Assembly (NCBI GenBank): GCA_030737835.1
Contig: CM060855.1
Coordinates: forward strand, 9,336,128 to 9,400,127
Length of the DNA stretch: 64,000 bases
Direction: 5' to 3'
Origin: Acorus gramineus
Lineage: Eukaryota; Streptophyta; Magnoliopsida; Acorales; Acoraceae
Part shown: piece by piece, positions 48,031-61,000 of the stretch
Numbering within the stretch: the first letter of the stretch is position 1
Layout of the letters: each line of letters starts with the position of its first letter
Program-made: the position numbers and the translations under genes
The notes under the pieces: generated by a model
Told to the model about the DNA's origin: nothing
The model's database searches: none
Seen by the model: only the letters and a program-made list of their open reading frames with translations

Positions 48031-51000
48031 ATGGCGTCCGCGGCTTCTCTTCAGCGGCCTCGCCTCCTCTCCTCCTTCTTCGGCGACCGGTTCTCTCACT
48101 CGTCGCGTTCACTGCAACCACTGTTTTCCGGTCAAATAAGACACCCAGGTTTTAATCTCTCTCTCTTTTTCTCTATCTGACGCACATGTATCAAAGTATT
48201 TTATTTGTGAAGATGAACCATTAGAAAGATTTGATGTGAACAGACTACCATGTTGGAGATCTAATGCTTCATGATTGAAGTCACAAACAAAAAACAGGAT
48301 CTCATCTTCATTGGTATGGAAGAAAAACAAGAATCCATGTAACAAGACATACCTTTGAAACACCTCTTCTAGCTTGATTTAATGCTTGAGCTTCCCTTTG
48401 ATTTCATTCAAGTGAACCTGGAGAAGAAACATAAACAGAGGAACCCCCAGGCACCCTTGCTTCTCCTCCTCTTCTTGATGATTTCGATGTGTTTTTGTTT
48501 CTTTTTCTATACACACTTAAGAAGGATGCAAGAGTGGACCTTTTGATGGGTTCACCATATCAAGGGCTCATAACATGTCTTCTCATCAAAGACATTGAAT
48601 TGACCAAAATGCCCTTGCAAACCAAATACACAAATTAAAACTTATAACCTCCCATCAACTATACTCATAAACAAATGAGGCATCCATAATTCACTGCTTA
48701 AACTTAAATCCCCATTTGTTAAGCTTAACAAGAGTTAAATGTGATTATCTTAAAAATAAAATTCATTTGAAGAAACTTAAACATTGATTCATTAAGCCAC
48801 AAATATTAACATACCATTATTATCTTTTAATGGGCTTCGGGTTAGGTTCAATGCATGTTGGACTATTTAATTGTCCAATGCGACTGTGACTGTGGTAGTC
48901 CAATGCATTATAACTTAGATATTATGTTAAATTTTAAAATTAAAATTATAATCAATTAAATTCTAACATTTCTTTTTTTCTAGGATTCAATTAAATTGTC
49001 ATATTGGACAATTTGTAGCCTTTCTTTCTTTTATTTTTTAGGATTCTTGGATATCTCAAATTGATAAGATTGGATCATGTTGGACAATTAAATTGTCTTA
49101 ACGCTCGTTGGACTTAACTTGATCCCTTTTTAATGAGTCATGGAGCTTGGGTTTTAATGACCCAAGTTAGTTTGACTGGAACCATAGTATTTTGTTCGAC
49201 TGGACAGATGTAGTTATCTAGAGGTGGAGATGAGATTGCTCATGTGACTTGGTCCTTAAAACTTTTGTTTCTAGTCATTCCTTGAATCTTTCTTTGATTA
49301 CTGCTGATGTGATTCTAGTTGTTGATGGAATTGAGAAATGGATGATTGGATTTTGGAATACTTAGTGTCAAACAGGTGGTAGATGATAATGGGGTAATAA
49401 CAGTCATCTGTATTTATATATCATGTGTTTGTTTTGCGCACATTCTAGCATATTATAACCTTTTACAAGGAAGTACAAATTACATGATTGTACCCAGGAG
49501 TTCAACATGTGTGCATGCGGTTATCGAGATCATTCACAGACTTCTTATTGAAAAAGAGGTATGCCAGCCTACACACAATGTCTCATATGCCCTTTTCCTT
49601 CTCTATCGAATCATTGATGAATTAGATTGTTATTTTGAAAGTAGAACTCAAGATGATTCGTCAAACAAAAAACGAAAACCTCTTCTTCCTGGTAAAGTTT
49701 CTCCTGGTCTACCAGTTCCAAGTCGCATACCCAGGCCCCCTTATGTCAATTCACATCAACCACCTGGAATTGCGAGCGGACCACAAATTCACGACGAAAA
49801 AGGCATTGAATGCATGAGAGCATCTGGAAGGCTTGCTGCACAGGTTTTGGAGTATGCTGGAACATTGGTCAAGGTGAGCTTTTTTATTATAAATTGTATT
49901 ATGCAGTTGGTTGAATATTCTAAGATATGATTGACTAGCAATTCTTTTTGATAACTGTATGGGTAGGCATATGACAAGGCTTTTGTGATGAGGTTACGAG
50001 GAAACTGCTCTGATATGTGGAAACAACACCCTAGGAAAACCCAATGCTTTCAACGGTTTAGTAATATTTTTTTTTATTAAATTGATCCCTTCAACTTAAT
50101 TTGCTCTCTAAATAGGTTTTGTATTGAAAATGTATCGATTGCTTTCTCCTATCCCATGAAGTGAACAAACCTAATTTGTAAAGCATTACCTAGTGAATAG
50201 TCCTCTCCTTGAAATGGGTAGTTGAGTATTCTGCAAGGCCTATGTTAGTGGATCTACTTGGTTGGTCTATATCACCTGTATTCTCATTTTCATCCGAGAT
50301 ATTTTGATTTTGTCATCAGAAAATATTTCCCAGTATTCTTTTGTCTTTCTCATAGAGTATAATTGATCTTTCACAGGAAAGTAATTAACCTTTGTCTATG
50401 CTGGCAGCCAGGCACAACGACAGATGAAATTGACCAAGCAGTTCACCAAATGATTATTGAGAATGGCGCGTACCCTTCACCTCTTGGCTATGGTGGTTTT
50501 CCTAAGAGCGTCTGCACATCAGTAAATGAATGTATTTGTCATGGGATACCAGATTCTCGTGCACTTGAGGTATATCTTTCTTCAGATAGTTCTCATATTT
50601 AAATTATTATTATGACCTTGATATATGTTGTGATTTGCAGGATGGTGACATAATCAATATTGATGTTACTGTTTTTTTGAATGTAAGTTCATCTAAAACT
50701 TCTCGTGTGACTAGTTGAATTGCACATATAATGTGTGCTTGTGTTGATGCTTGTGCATGATGTTTTGATTCTTCTATCCTTATGATGAAACAGTCATCTG
50801 AAACTGTTTGTAATTTATTAATAAGCTATAATGCTGTATGTGTTTGTTTATTGTAGGTTAATAAAAGAAATCACTGAAATTTATGATGATTATTTAGACT
50901 TATGTGTGTTCCTATTCTGGATTATAGGGATATCATGGTGATACATCTATAACTTTCTTTTGTGGTGATGTTGACGAAGAAGCTAAAAACCTGGTCCAGG

Positions 51001-54000
51001 TAATTTTATGATATTTTTATAAAAATTCGTTTAACTTATGTATTAACTGTAACAGCAGAAATTCTATTAACTTACTTTAAAGTTAAAATTCATATTTTTC
51101 TCCATACTGAGAGTTTGGCTCTAACTATAAACTTATGTAAAAAATAATGCACATAGGCTTGCATGCATACCCACCTGAGCATATATGTGCATAAACTCAT
51201 ATAAACACTGTTAGTTTGAGGATTTCAACATCCAATTGTGATTTCCACAACATCCCCATTGATGTTTATTCCCCTTGCACATCTAGATGGCTTAACTGTG
51301 TGGGGGTAGTGCAAGAGTTAGGATATGGTTAGAACCACCAATGGATGTTTGACATTTTTTGAAACATATTAAAACTTGATTTGACTGAAATAAAGGGTTC
51401 AAACTTACATCAGCTAATTTTTACTGATTCCATCCAGATAACTCGTGAATGTCTTTATAAGGCGATATCAGTGTGTGGACCAGGAGTGGAGTTCAGTAAG
51501 ATTGGCAGAACCATACAGTATGTTCCATTTCAGAATATATCTTATTCATTGATCTTATTTTTTTCAGATTTTGATAGTTAGTAACCTCTGCAGCACATCA
51601 TTTTACTATGCAGATTGAACTATCATTAACTTTTGATTCGCCACTATGAATGGTTAAACTTTTTTGTTATGTTCCTTAACTGTAATCTGAATGTTCTTGA
51701 TATGTGTTCACTTGAGATTTTAAACATTTTGTGTACTTTTCCATCTTATAAGAATAGTTAATGAATGAAGAAAGATTCTTTTGAAATTGAATGATAGATT
51801 GATCACTAAAACATATACGTTATGGAAATAGAGTAAATATGCAAAGCCAATTTGTTGAGTTGCTCATGGTTCTGATAATGCAAACTATAAAAACTATGCA
51901 GCTTGATGTCGTAAAAGAATGACAATTGACAGCCATGGTGCAGAGTGAGTGCGGGGCACTAGCTTGATATACACATTTTTATAAGGTAGTTTCTTTGCTT
52001 CTTGGGGTGGCTGGCATGACAAGAGGATGTTCTGAGCATTCAGTGAGTTATTTGAGGATGCCTGTTAGCAAAAATTCTGACTTCTCAGAACTTTTTAATG
52101 ACTTAGACTGGAATGAAACAGTTTTCATTGATTGATCAGCAGATGAGTTTGTTTCTGTGATTAAGTGAATTATGGTTTCATGTGAAAGGATAGGTGAGAG
52201 ACTTGATTCTCCCATGAATTTATAAAAGGAAAGAATGTCTTTATAATTTTGTCTCTGCAATATATGTTGTGCCAACATAGAACATTCTTTTGTTGGTCTG
52301 GATTTTTAGCCTGGCCCCTTCTCTGTATCTCCATTTCTTTTTTTGTCTGTTGATCTCATCCACTGGAAGTAAATTTTAGTAGCACCTACAGGGTCTCTTA
52401 CAAAGTTTTTATTTTTGTGGTTGTATACAGGATGCTAACAGCGATCTTACTGTTGTCTCTTACCCCCTGAGATGTGTCATTATGAATTTACCATTCAACT
52501 TAGAAATAAAAACAAAATTGAAATGCTGGATTGATGTCATGCGGATCAACTAAAGAGCTCTGCAAACAAATGGATTAAATTGAATTGAGAAAAGGAAAGA
52601 TTTGTACAAGTTGTACATTTGCCTAGAATCCTGGGAATAGCATGACATTCTGTTATAAATGGATTGTGTATCTTTGAGAGTTCCTCATGTTATATTACTT
52701 GCTCGTATTCTGATATCATTACTTAGGTTCTGCATTTTCAAGAACTATTCTAATGCTAAAGTAAGCACTCATGTTTCGTACCATGTTTTAAGCCATCCAT
52801 CTCTGACTGAGACTTGATTTAGCTGCACCTCTGCACTGTATTTTTTTCAAATTATCTGAAAACGCATAGAGAATCCAATTCGTTCCAATAATTATTTGGC
52901 TTTTTCTGTAGCACCTTTCTAATATTTCTTACAATAAAATTACCTTGAAGTGATCATGCGGACAAATTCCGGTATGGTGTAGTTAAAGATTTTGTTGGCC
53001 ATGGAGTTGGATGGGTTTTTCATTCTGATCCGGTTGTTCTTCATTTCAGTAAGTGCTCTGTTATGAATTTGGGCATTTTGTAAAAATTTCCTGTTTATTA
53101 GTTTAGATTTCATATCAGATTAATGTGGATAGTTCATTTGATAAAATTTTTATATGGATTTTTCTTCTTAGACAACGGTACGTTCTCTTTTGCCAGATTG
53201 ATCAAGGTTGGTTTGAGAAATGTATCCTGTCCTCAGAGTGTCCTTTTCTGGAAATTGTGTTTATTTTAATTTATATGGGGAGAGATAATTTAGTTATTAG
53301 ACATGGCTTGTCATATATGGTTGATTTATGCTGCTATTATAGTGAGAAGAGAGAGCAGTTTGGACTTGTCTTGGATAGTTTTTGTTTGGGGACGAAAAAT
53401 ATATGTTATCTTGGATGAGTTTCATTTTTGTAGAAATGTTATTGTAGCTCATATTAAAGGAAAACATGCATATGATGGTAGAGGTAGCCATGGGCCGGGC
53501 AATGCTTCAGGCCTAGCCTCCTCTGAGCTTGGAGGTGACCAGGCCTTATTTTTCTCCAAGCTCACGCCCGCCTGTAGGACCACTAGAATTCAGGCCTGGG
53601 CTATGCTAGCCTTTTTTAATTCAAAACTATAATTTTTTATATATGAAATGGTAACCTTTTGGCCCACCCAATGCAGGGGGGCACCCGAATATTAGTTGGA
53701 CATTATGCTAGGAAGGTCAGGTATGTAGACCTTTTTTTTTATAGTTATACATTTGGTTCCAAAGTTCAAAACGGTGGGGAATTGTGTGTATTTTCATGTC
53801 TTGGAAAAATCCTGGAGTAAAGTTTTGGAAGAATTCATATGGTGAGGAAGAAAGGGGTTATAGGAACCAATGAAAGAGACAACAACAGGTCTTGGAATAC
53901 TTCAAGTTTAGTCAACTCTTATTTTTTTAGCATCCATTATAACTGAGTATTTTATGCAATATTGATTTCGGATATCATAGTCCCTCTTGGAGATGTGAGG

Positions 54001-55916
54001 CTTGAGAGTTTTGTGAGTGCATATTGATGCAAAATTGTGGTGGCTTTGATGGAGAAAGGATTTGTATTATATTTGGTTAGAAAAATTACTCTAAAGAAAT
54101 TAGATCAACCTATTAAGATATTAGAATCAGGTAAACGCTTCCTGTAGAATTACATGGTTGGAGAAGTTGTGATGTGCATATAGATTTTTATATACCTTAA
54201 ATACCAGCATACTGAAGTTAGAACTTTATAGTCAATGGTTAAGCTTGTGATTTTTTTTTTTATATTAGTTAGTTAAGCAGTTTGGGGGAATGCATATGTA
54301 TGTTGGATGAATCGCACATGAAGACAGCAAGTCATGTTATAATCCGATTAGGTGCACCAAATGCGAGCATATTAAAGTCACCAAGATTGATAATATTAAG
54401 AACGGAAATTAGATCAACCTATTAAGATATTAGAGTCAGGTAAATGCTTCCTGTAGAATTACATGGTTGGAGAAGTTGTGATGTGCATATAGATTTTTAT
54501 ATACCTTAAATACCAGCATACTGAATTTAGGACTTTATAGTCAATGGTTAAGCTTGTGATTTTTTTTATATATTAGTTTGATAAGCAGTTTGGGGAAATG
54601 CATATGTATGTTGGTTGAATCGCAAATGAAGACAGCAAGTCATGTTATAATCCGATTAGGTGCACCAAATTCGAGCAAATTAAAGTCACCATGGGTGATA
54701 ATATAAAGAACGGAACTTAGATGGGGATACTAAGATATCAATTTTAACATATTAGAACATTAATAAATTTCTAACAGTGTCTAAAAGAGCAACTCATCTT
54801 GGTGATATAGAAACTATCTCAATGTGTTGATAGACTCGTGGCCTCGTTGGAACTTCACTGCAAGTCATAGAATTTAGATATTAGAATCCAGGATGATGGT
54901 TAAGTAATTGAGTTAGAAAATGTATGACAGACATAATATGTGTGTGAAGGCACTGCTAAATTTGCTGATGCCGCTAAGCATGCTTTGATCTGGAAACTTG
55001 GTTAAGTTTGGTGTGGAAGACAAAGATGAGAAGCCTCAAACACAACAAACATAACCCCTATGGTTTCCTTGGAACCCAGGGACGCTGTGACCGGCCAGTG
55101 GCTGGTGCTGCGTACACATTTTCACTCAGGGGAGGCAGAAAAAAAATATAAAGGTGTCATTCTTAACAGTGGTGAATGCCATACATCATGGTCCATAATG
55201 TCCTGATACTCTTCAGTTATTACATTTGTTTAATATTGTCTGCTTGTTATCATTCTTGGAATTCCTTTCAGCATGCAAACCTTTTGAATTGATATAGCGG
55301 ATTACTACTGTAAACTGACTATATGTCTGCTGCCTTTGATTCTTCAATCAACTACCTATATGCACTGTTTTCCTTGAACCTAGTTGATCCTCGTCTGTCA
55401 TGATCATGATATTTTTTTTCTTCAAATTTGCAGGAAACAATGATCGTGGACGAATGGTGTTGGGTCAGACCTTCACGATAGGTAGTTCAACATAACCATA
55501 TGCCCATAAAATACCAAATTTGAAGTTTTAAGCTGCGCATGTGTTGCTGAATATCCTGATTAGTTATTAGAACTATGATCAATTCAACAAGTTTCACTTA
55601 GATGCCCCTAGGGCCAAAATTATTGCAGTAGATCATACTAATCAACCAAATATGATCAACTAATACACAAGTTCTGCATTTAGTATGTTGTCTATTTGCA
55701 AATCAATATCACTATGGTTAGCTTGTTTATCGCGCTGACAATTGCCTTGTGTCATCAAATTATGTTGCAGAGCCAATGCTGTCTATGGGCAGCATCAATC
55801 CCGTGGTGTGGCCCGATAACTGGACTGCGGTCACTGAAGATGGGAGCCTATCTGCACAATTCGAGCACACCTTATTGATCACAGAAGATGGAGCAGAAAT
55901 ATTGACCCAGTGTTGA
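48031..55916 (+). CDS. MAP1D: methionine aminopeptidase 1D, chloroplast/mitochondrion precursor
   Basis: Exons supported: 48031-48148, about 49645-49873, 50408-50569, 50641-50682, 50928-50999, 51438-51517, 52951-53048, 55434-55481, 55771-55916. From 49645 on all phases agree. The N-terminus ([20 protein letters not shown]) looks like an organellar transit peptide. The catalytic part has the type-I MetAP metal ligands: both Asp in [18 protein letters not shown], His in FVGHGVG, Glu in EPMLSMGS and Glu in QFEHTLLIT. The enzyme removes the initiator Met from organelle-made proteins after deformylation. Exon 1 ends in phase 1 whereas the 49645 exon needs two carried bases, so a short exon (length 1 modulo 3), expected to match the LSGLTDLLFN-type stretch of other plants, is missing from my model. 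Intron 7 is 2.4 kb and has a 309-bp tandem duplication. Confidence 0.9.
54096..54712. repeat. tandem duplication of a 309-bp unit in MAP1D intron
   Basis: Copy 1 (54096-54404) and copy 2 (54405-54712) begin with GAAATTAGATCAACCTATTA and run nearly identically, with small changes such as AAACGCTTCC versus AAATGCTTCC and a shorter T run in the second. A third start (GAACTTAGATGGGGATAC) follows at once. The high identity suggests a recent duplication. Confidence 0.85.
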
Positions 55917-56279
55917 AGCTGTTGAAGAATTCTTCATCATGTGTCAGCTCCTCAAAACATTCATACATTCCTTCCAAAGTCCAACCTATGGGACCCTGAG
56001 CTCCTGTGACACTAAACTGGCTGTCTTGAGCTTCATATAGCATTGTCTTTTATCAATTCATGAGTCATTGTTATAAAATCCAATTTATGATTGACAATTC
56101 ATGTTGTATGTGCTCAAAATCATAGTCACAGTCTGATTGTATATCTTCCATACTAAATCATAACCATGTTTGGTTAAAAAAAAAGCCCATAATAAATTGA
56201 AATTAGTTGAAATAACCTCATTATGAATGTTTGGATGATTGAAATAAATAGGAATTTGTATGTCAAAATTAACTAGTAT

Positions 56280-57400
56280 AAAGTGATATGTGGGTTCCAT
56301 TCACTAATTATAATTAAGTTATTCCAGGTTATTCATATCAAAAGAATTTGTAGGTCCACTGTCAAATCAATTGTCATCACCTCTTAGAGCATATCCAATG
56401 AATGTTAGTTAAACAAGATGTTGAAGTGTCATATGATCAGCACTTTATACCTCAATTATACACTCATTTACTACATCCCTATTTAGTTGGTTGTTGTTGC
56501 TTTAATGGACTAGCTAAATAAACTAATTAAAATAATAGTGGGCCCCACCTCTTCACTCACTCAATATCTCAAATGTATTTTTTTTTTAATTTTTAAAGGA
56601 GAACTATCAGGTAGGGTCTACATTTGGCTAGCTAAAGCATTAATCATAGTTAACTTGAAAGATAACACCTGACATGCCCACATTTAACTCCCTTTTAACA
56701 TCTCCATTGGAGCAACATTTTTACATGTTATGTAATAACATGAGAGTATCTTCAATGGACATGTTAACTCACTAGTTAGTGTCAGATTTTTAGAAAACAT
56801 GTAAAAATGGTGCTCCAATTGAAGTGTTAAGGGTAAGCTAAATGTGGGCTCTGCTTGTCATATGTTAAAGGAAGTGTTAACTGTAGATAGTGCTTTAGCC
56901 AACCGAATGTGGGCCCCACCATTTAAAAGATTAAAAAAAAATATTATTTTGGGTGGGTGGAGAGGTTTGAGTGGGTGGAGAAGTGGACCCACTATTATTT
57001 TAGCTAATTATTTAGCTAGTCCATTGGAGTAACAACAACCAACTAAATAATAATGTAGTAAATGAGTGTCTAGTTGACTGATAAAATGCTGATATGACAC
57101 TTTAACATTTTACTTAACTAACATGTTTATTGGAGATGCTCTGACACTAACATGTTGTTAACCTATCAAATGGAGATGCTCTTATAAATCAACTGTCATT
57201 ATTTTTTACCTTTTCTAAATCTCTATCCACACTTTATTCATTTTATTCAAACAATAAAAACTTTATTATTACGTTTTTTAATGAGAATAATTCAAAACAC
57301 AATCTAACGTAAAATCATTTTATTCTTATTTGTACTAGAATAATCATAAATTTTAGAATAATTAAATTCTCGAACAAATATGAGCTTAATGTCTAGGTAT
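56280..57400 (+). repeat. copy 4 of the AT-rich dispersed repeat, interrupted by a MITE
   Basis: The left part ends GTCATCACCTC and the right part continues TAAATCAACTGTCATT, with ATCTCTATCCACACTTTATT and AAAAACTTTATTATTACG further on. The same words are contiguous in the copies near 18.9 and 23.8 kb. Confidence 0.6.
56387..57181. mobile_element. long-hairpin PIF/Harbinger-type MITE with TTA target duplication
   Basis: Direct TTA triplets flank it (56384-56386, 57182-57184). The left arm starts GAGCATATCCAATGAATG. The minus-strand reading of the right side gives GAGCATCTCCAATAAACATG from 57141 and GAGCATCTCCATTTGA from 57181. Arms of roughly 340 bp pair around a loop near 56730-56797, for example TTGGAGCAACATTTTTACAT with ATGTAAAAATGGTGCTCCAA. 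A second internal end-like word (GAGTATCTTCAATGGACATG, from about 56751) suggests a compound or rearranged element. Confidence 0.75.
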
Positions 57401-58038
57401 CCATTTAGTTTGAATAGTCATTGTTTATTGTATAATTTAAAAATAGTCCTAATCATCAATCATGTGCTTTAGAACAATTTAATTATCTTTGTATTTTTAT
57501 CGTATTTATTGGAATATTTATGGGGTGCTTACTTTATACCATTTTTGCAACTATGGATAAAATAGCACATTAACATGATATGGTATCAGCCTCAAAATGG
57601 ATTTCCTAACTGTTGATACTTTTTTTTCCTCAAAAAAAAAAAAAAAAATGTTGATACTTTTGGTCAAGATATCTCATGCAGATTGCATTCCTTTTATTTT
57701 CAATAATACTATGGTCCACATCATATCATATGCCATAAAAGGTCCCCCCAAAGAATATGATTGCAAGATGAAAACAAAGCCTACCCAATCCAGATGTTTT
57801 TTAGACCGTCTGATCAGGTAAGGACGGCCAATAATAAATTCCTGAAGACTTGCGGTTTTTCTCTCACTGTCGTCGCTTTTACTCAAACAGAGAAAAAAAA
57901 CAAAATTCGAAAAACAAAGCGAATTGAATAATAACAAGAATATAAAAATAGCCCGAACTGTGCAGTTGCATTGAATTGGAGGCTGTGATAATGGGTCGCT
58001 GATGAAGAGGGAACGGACGGTGGAGAAGAGGCGGGGAG

Positions 58039-61000
58039 ATGGCGAGGGTTGATCAGGGCCGTACGAATCCGAGGTGGTGGCGGTGGTGGCCGGGGTGGTC
58101 GTACAAGAGGACGACGATCGTCGTCTGCTCGATCAACCTCATCGCGGCAATATACGTCCTCCGCTCCCTCTACTCCTCCTTCTACTTCTTCTCCTCCGGC
58201 GTTCATGGCGCCTCCCACAACCCCTTCTCAGGTGATGATCAAAATCAGTGCTTTTTTTTTTTGGTAGGGTTTTCTTGGATCTGTGTTTTTGAGAGGAACC
58301 CTTTGTTTTGCTCTTTTCGCTTTCGGTTTGATGTGGGTTTTGATTGGGTACTTTTTTTGTGTTTATTTTGTGTGGGTCAGTGATTGGACCGGTTTTGAGA
58401 CTTGTACAATGAGAAAGAATCCTCCTTTTTGTGTTTGGGGTGGGTTTGGTTTTGCAAAAGATTGAAGATTTGTTTTGGTTGTTTGTGAATGTTCACATTT
58501 ATCTGGTGAATTGGTTTTTCAGAGTTTCTATTTTCTCTTTTCACATTTTCAATGCTTCCATGTCCTCTTTGTTTGCTTTTGTTCAATGCTTTGTTCTTCA
58601 ATAAAACCCAAATTTACTTTTCTTTTATTGTTTGATGTCCAATGCAATTTTCATTATCCTATACTCCTAATCCCTGAATGCTTAATTCAGTGAGAAGATT
58701 AGTTTTTCATTTTTAATTTGACTCTTTCGGGATTGTGGCAGTGAAATATAGGGATGATCAGATTAAGGCAATTGAAGAGTCAATACGGGCACGGAAAGTG
58801 GCAGAACCGATTGACCTTATTAGATTGGTGAGATTCTCTTTTGTGTGTGTTAATTCATTTATTTGATTATTTTGAAAGTTAATGTGGGTGGGTGGTCTTG
58901 CTGTTGGAAGGTCAAGGAAATGGAGGATGAAACTGTAAGGGAAAAGTTGGACTTGGAATTATCTCAATCAGTGAAGCAGATGGTAACGAAAGAGATCCTG
59001 CATAGGTTGAAAGGGTTAGAGGCAGGCGCCAATGTGACCGAACAACGAGGTTTGTATGTGCCTATGTTTGTTTGACTAATCCAGTCACTTGTGAGTTATA
59101 TGTTTGGTGCTTAATTGTGGGAAGAAGAAATTGATGCAAAGGATCAGATATAATGAGTCAATTTTTTATCAACCTAATTGTTTTATCTTTAACTTCTTCT
59201 TTTTTCTTTTTTCTTTTTTTCATTTAGAGTGGTTTTGCATCATTGATTGGCCATTTTTGTAAAAGTTTGCTATGCATACACTGCTAATCCAGTGTTGTAA
59301 TAGTTCTTTCAAAAAGAAAAATCCTGTAGGGGTTTGGGACTAGACCCCTCTAACCGTTCAAAATGCATAAATCTTATGTCAAGATAGCAGTAGCTAACCA
59401 AAAAAGTATTTCTTGGTTATTGTGAGGTTCTCCTGTGGGGAATTAAAGAACCTCCACCTCGTCATATGGTAAATTAGATCTCTGTACAAGTATCAATAGA
59501 TGTCACATGGTGCATTTGTAATCCTAAAAGAATGACATTGACAGTAGTTGCAAGTTGCTCTATGTTTACCTCAGCTTTATGCTTCGGGAACAATCACTGA
59601 TGATAATAAGTTAGAGAAGGTCTCCTGTGGAAAGACAATGATATGCGATTATGCGAAGTAGATATCACTGAATAAGAAAATGAGGATTAATTATTGTGGA
59701 AATTTCTAGTCATGGAGGATTGGCATGGAAACCCCAAGAAAGTTTTCCAAAGGGCGACATGCAAATCCACTTGAAATCCCGAGAGAAATCAGCCCTCTAA
59801 AAGCCAAGCCAATTCTTTATTTTTTAAAATTCCATAGCAAATTCACTGCAGCTGATGCAACTTCTCATTCAACCAATATCTGCAGGTCTTCAGGTATTCT
59901 CACCCTTATTTCCTTTTGTCCCACTCAATGATACTTTTTTTTTTTTTTTGAAATAAGGTTTGGAGCCTTCATTAATAAAAAGATGCCCCTTGAACAAAGG
60001 AGACAAGGAATCTCCATGAAAATAAAAGCCAATAAGAATAAAAGAAAAGGTCAAAAGAACAAATCGCTCCCATGATTGAGGATGTCGAATCATCTTTGAG
60101 AATAACCTTTACCCACACCCGAAGAGAAGCCATGATCGCCTCCCACACAGTTTCTTTTCTTTTGGAATATGAACTCATTTCTAGCAAGCTAAATGGCTCA
60201 ACACAATGAAACATTGATTCTGATTGATAATTATAAGATTGGATTTCTTTGATCAGTGTTTGGGTCTACATTATGATCTTGCCTCTTTTTAAGTAAGGTC
60301 ATGTAGTACAGTTAATTGATAAAATTTATGGTTACAAGGAATAAATACATTAGTTTTATGTAGGTCACTATGTGACTGACTCACACACCTGAAAGATAGA
60401 AGCTTGCAACACAGCTGTATAATTAATACAGACAAAACTAAAATAATAGTTCAGGAAGGATGATGGTTAAGGTTATGTGATCATGATTAAGCATATTACG
60501 TTACTGTTGACATAATTCTGAACATGGACTGCATAGCTCTTTACTCAATTTACAGTTTCCATGTCCCTTTTCATGGTTTATTGTTATGATGGTCATCATT
60601 ACAAGGTTTTCTCCTTTTGTGAATCATTCTTTCCTACCTCTGTTCGGCCTAAAATTTACTTCCTGTATGGCTGTATGAAATATTAACATATAGCCTACTT
60701 TTCTACCTCTATTCTGGAATTTTTATTATTTCCCCGCTAACTGCAATAATAAGAAGCCATTTAGGTATATTGGATGCATTGCCATGTGTTCACATGAAAC
60801 GATTCTTCCTGTTATTTAATTCGCATTCAGCAACATAATTTGCATGAAAAAGGAGTGTGTTGCCTATTGTCCACTACTCCACACGCTATTGTACTATTGG
60901 GACACAGAAAGATGTGGTTTTGTTAACCTTAGCCATATGCCATCTTTTGTTTTCCGCTAGCATATATTCATTAGCAAAATTATGTCCTGTGCCACATGCA

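Larger units (their letters stand above)
55917..58038. other. spacer with nested repeats between MAP1D and the PAN-domain gene
   Basis: It contains the MAP1D 3' UTR, an AT-rich dispersed repeat (about 56280-57400) interrupted by a long hairpin MITE (56387-57181), and a T/A-rich patch at 57616-57648. The last 200 bases hold the promoter and 5' UTR of the next gene. No gene is seen. Confidence 0.55.

Noticed and set aside
49346..49644. Upstream extension of the MAP1D exon frame
   Set aside because: It is open but shows no similarity to MetAP N-termini that I recognise, and a better acceptor lies near 49644; kept only as an alternative in the findings.
53460..53640. GC-rich words (GGGCCGGGC, CAGGCCTGGGC) in a MAP1D intron
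   Set aside because: Looks like a repeat fragment but I could not find paired ends or a second copy in the window.
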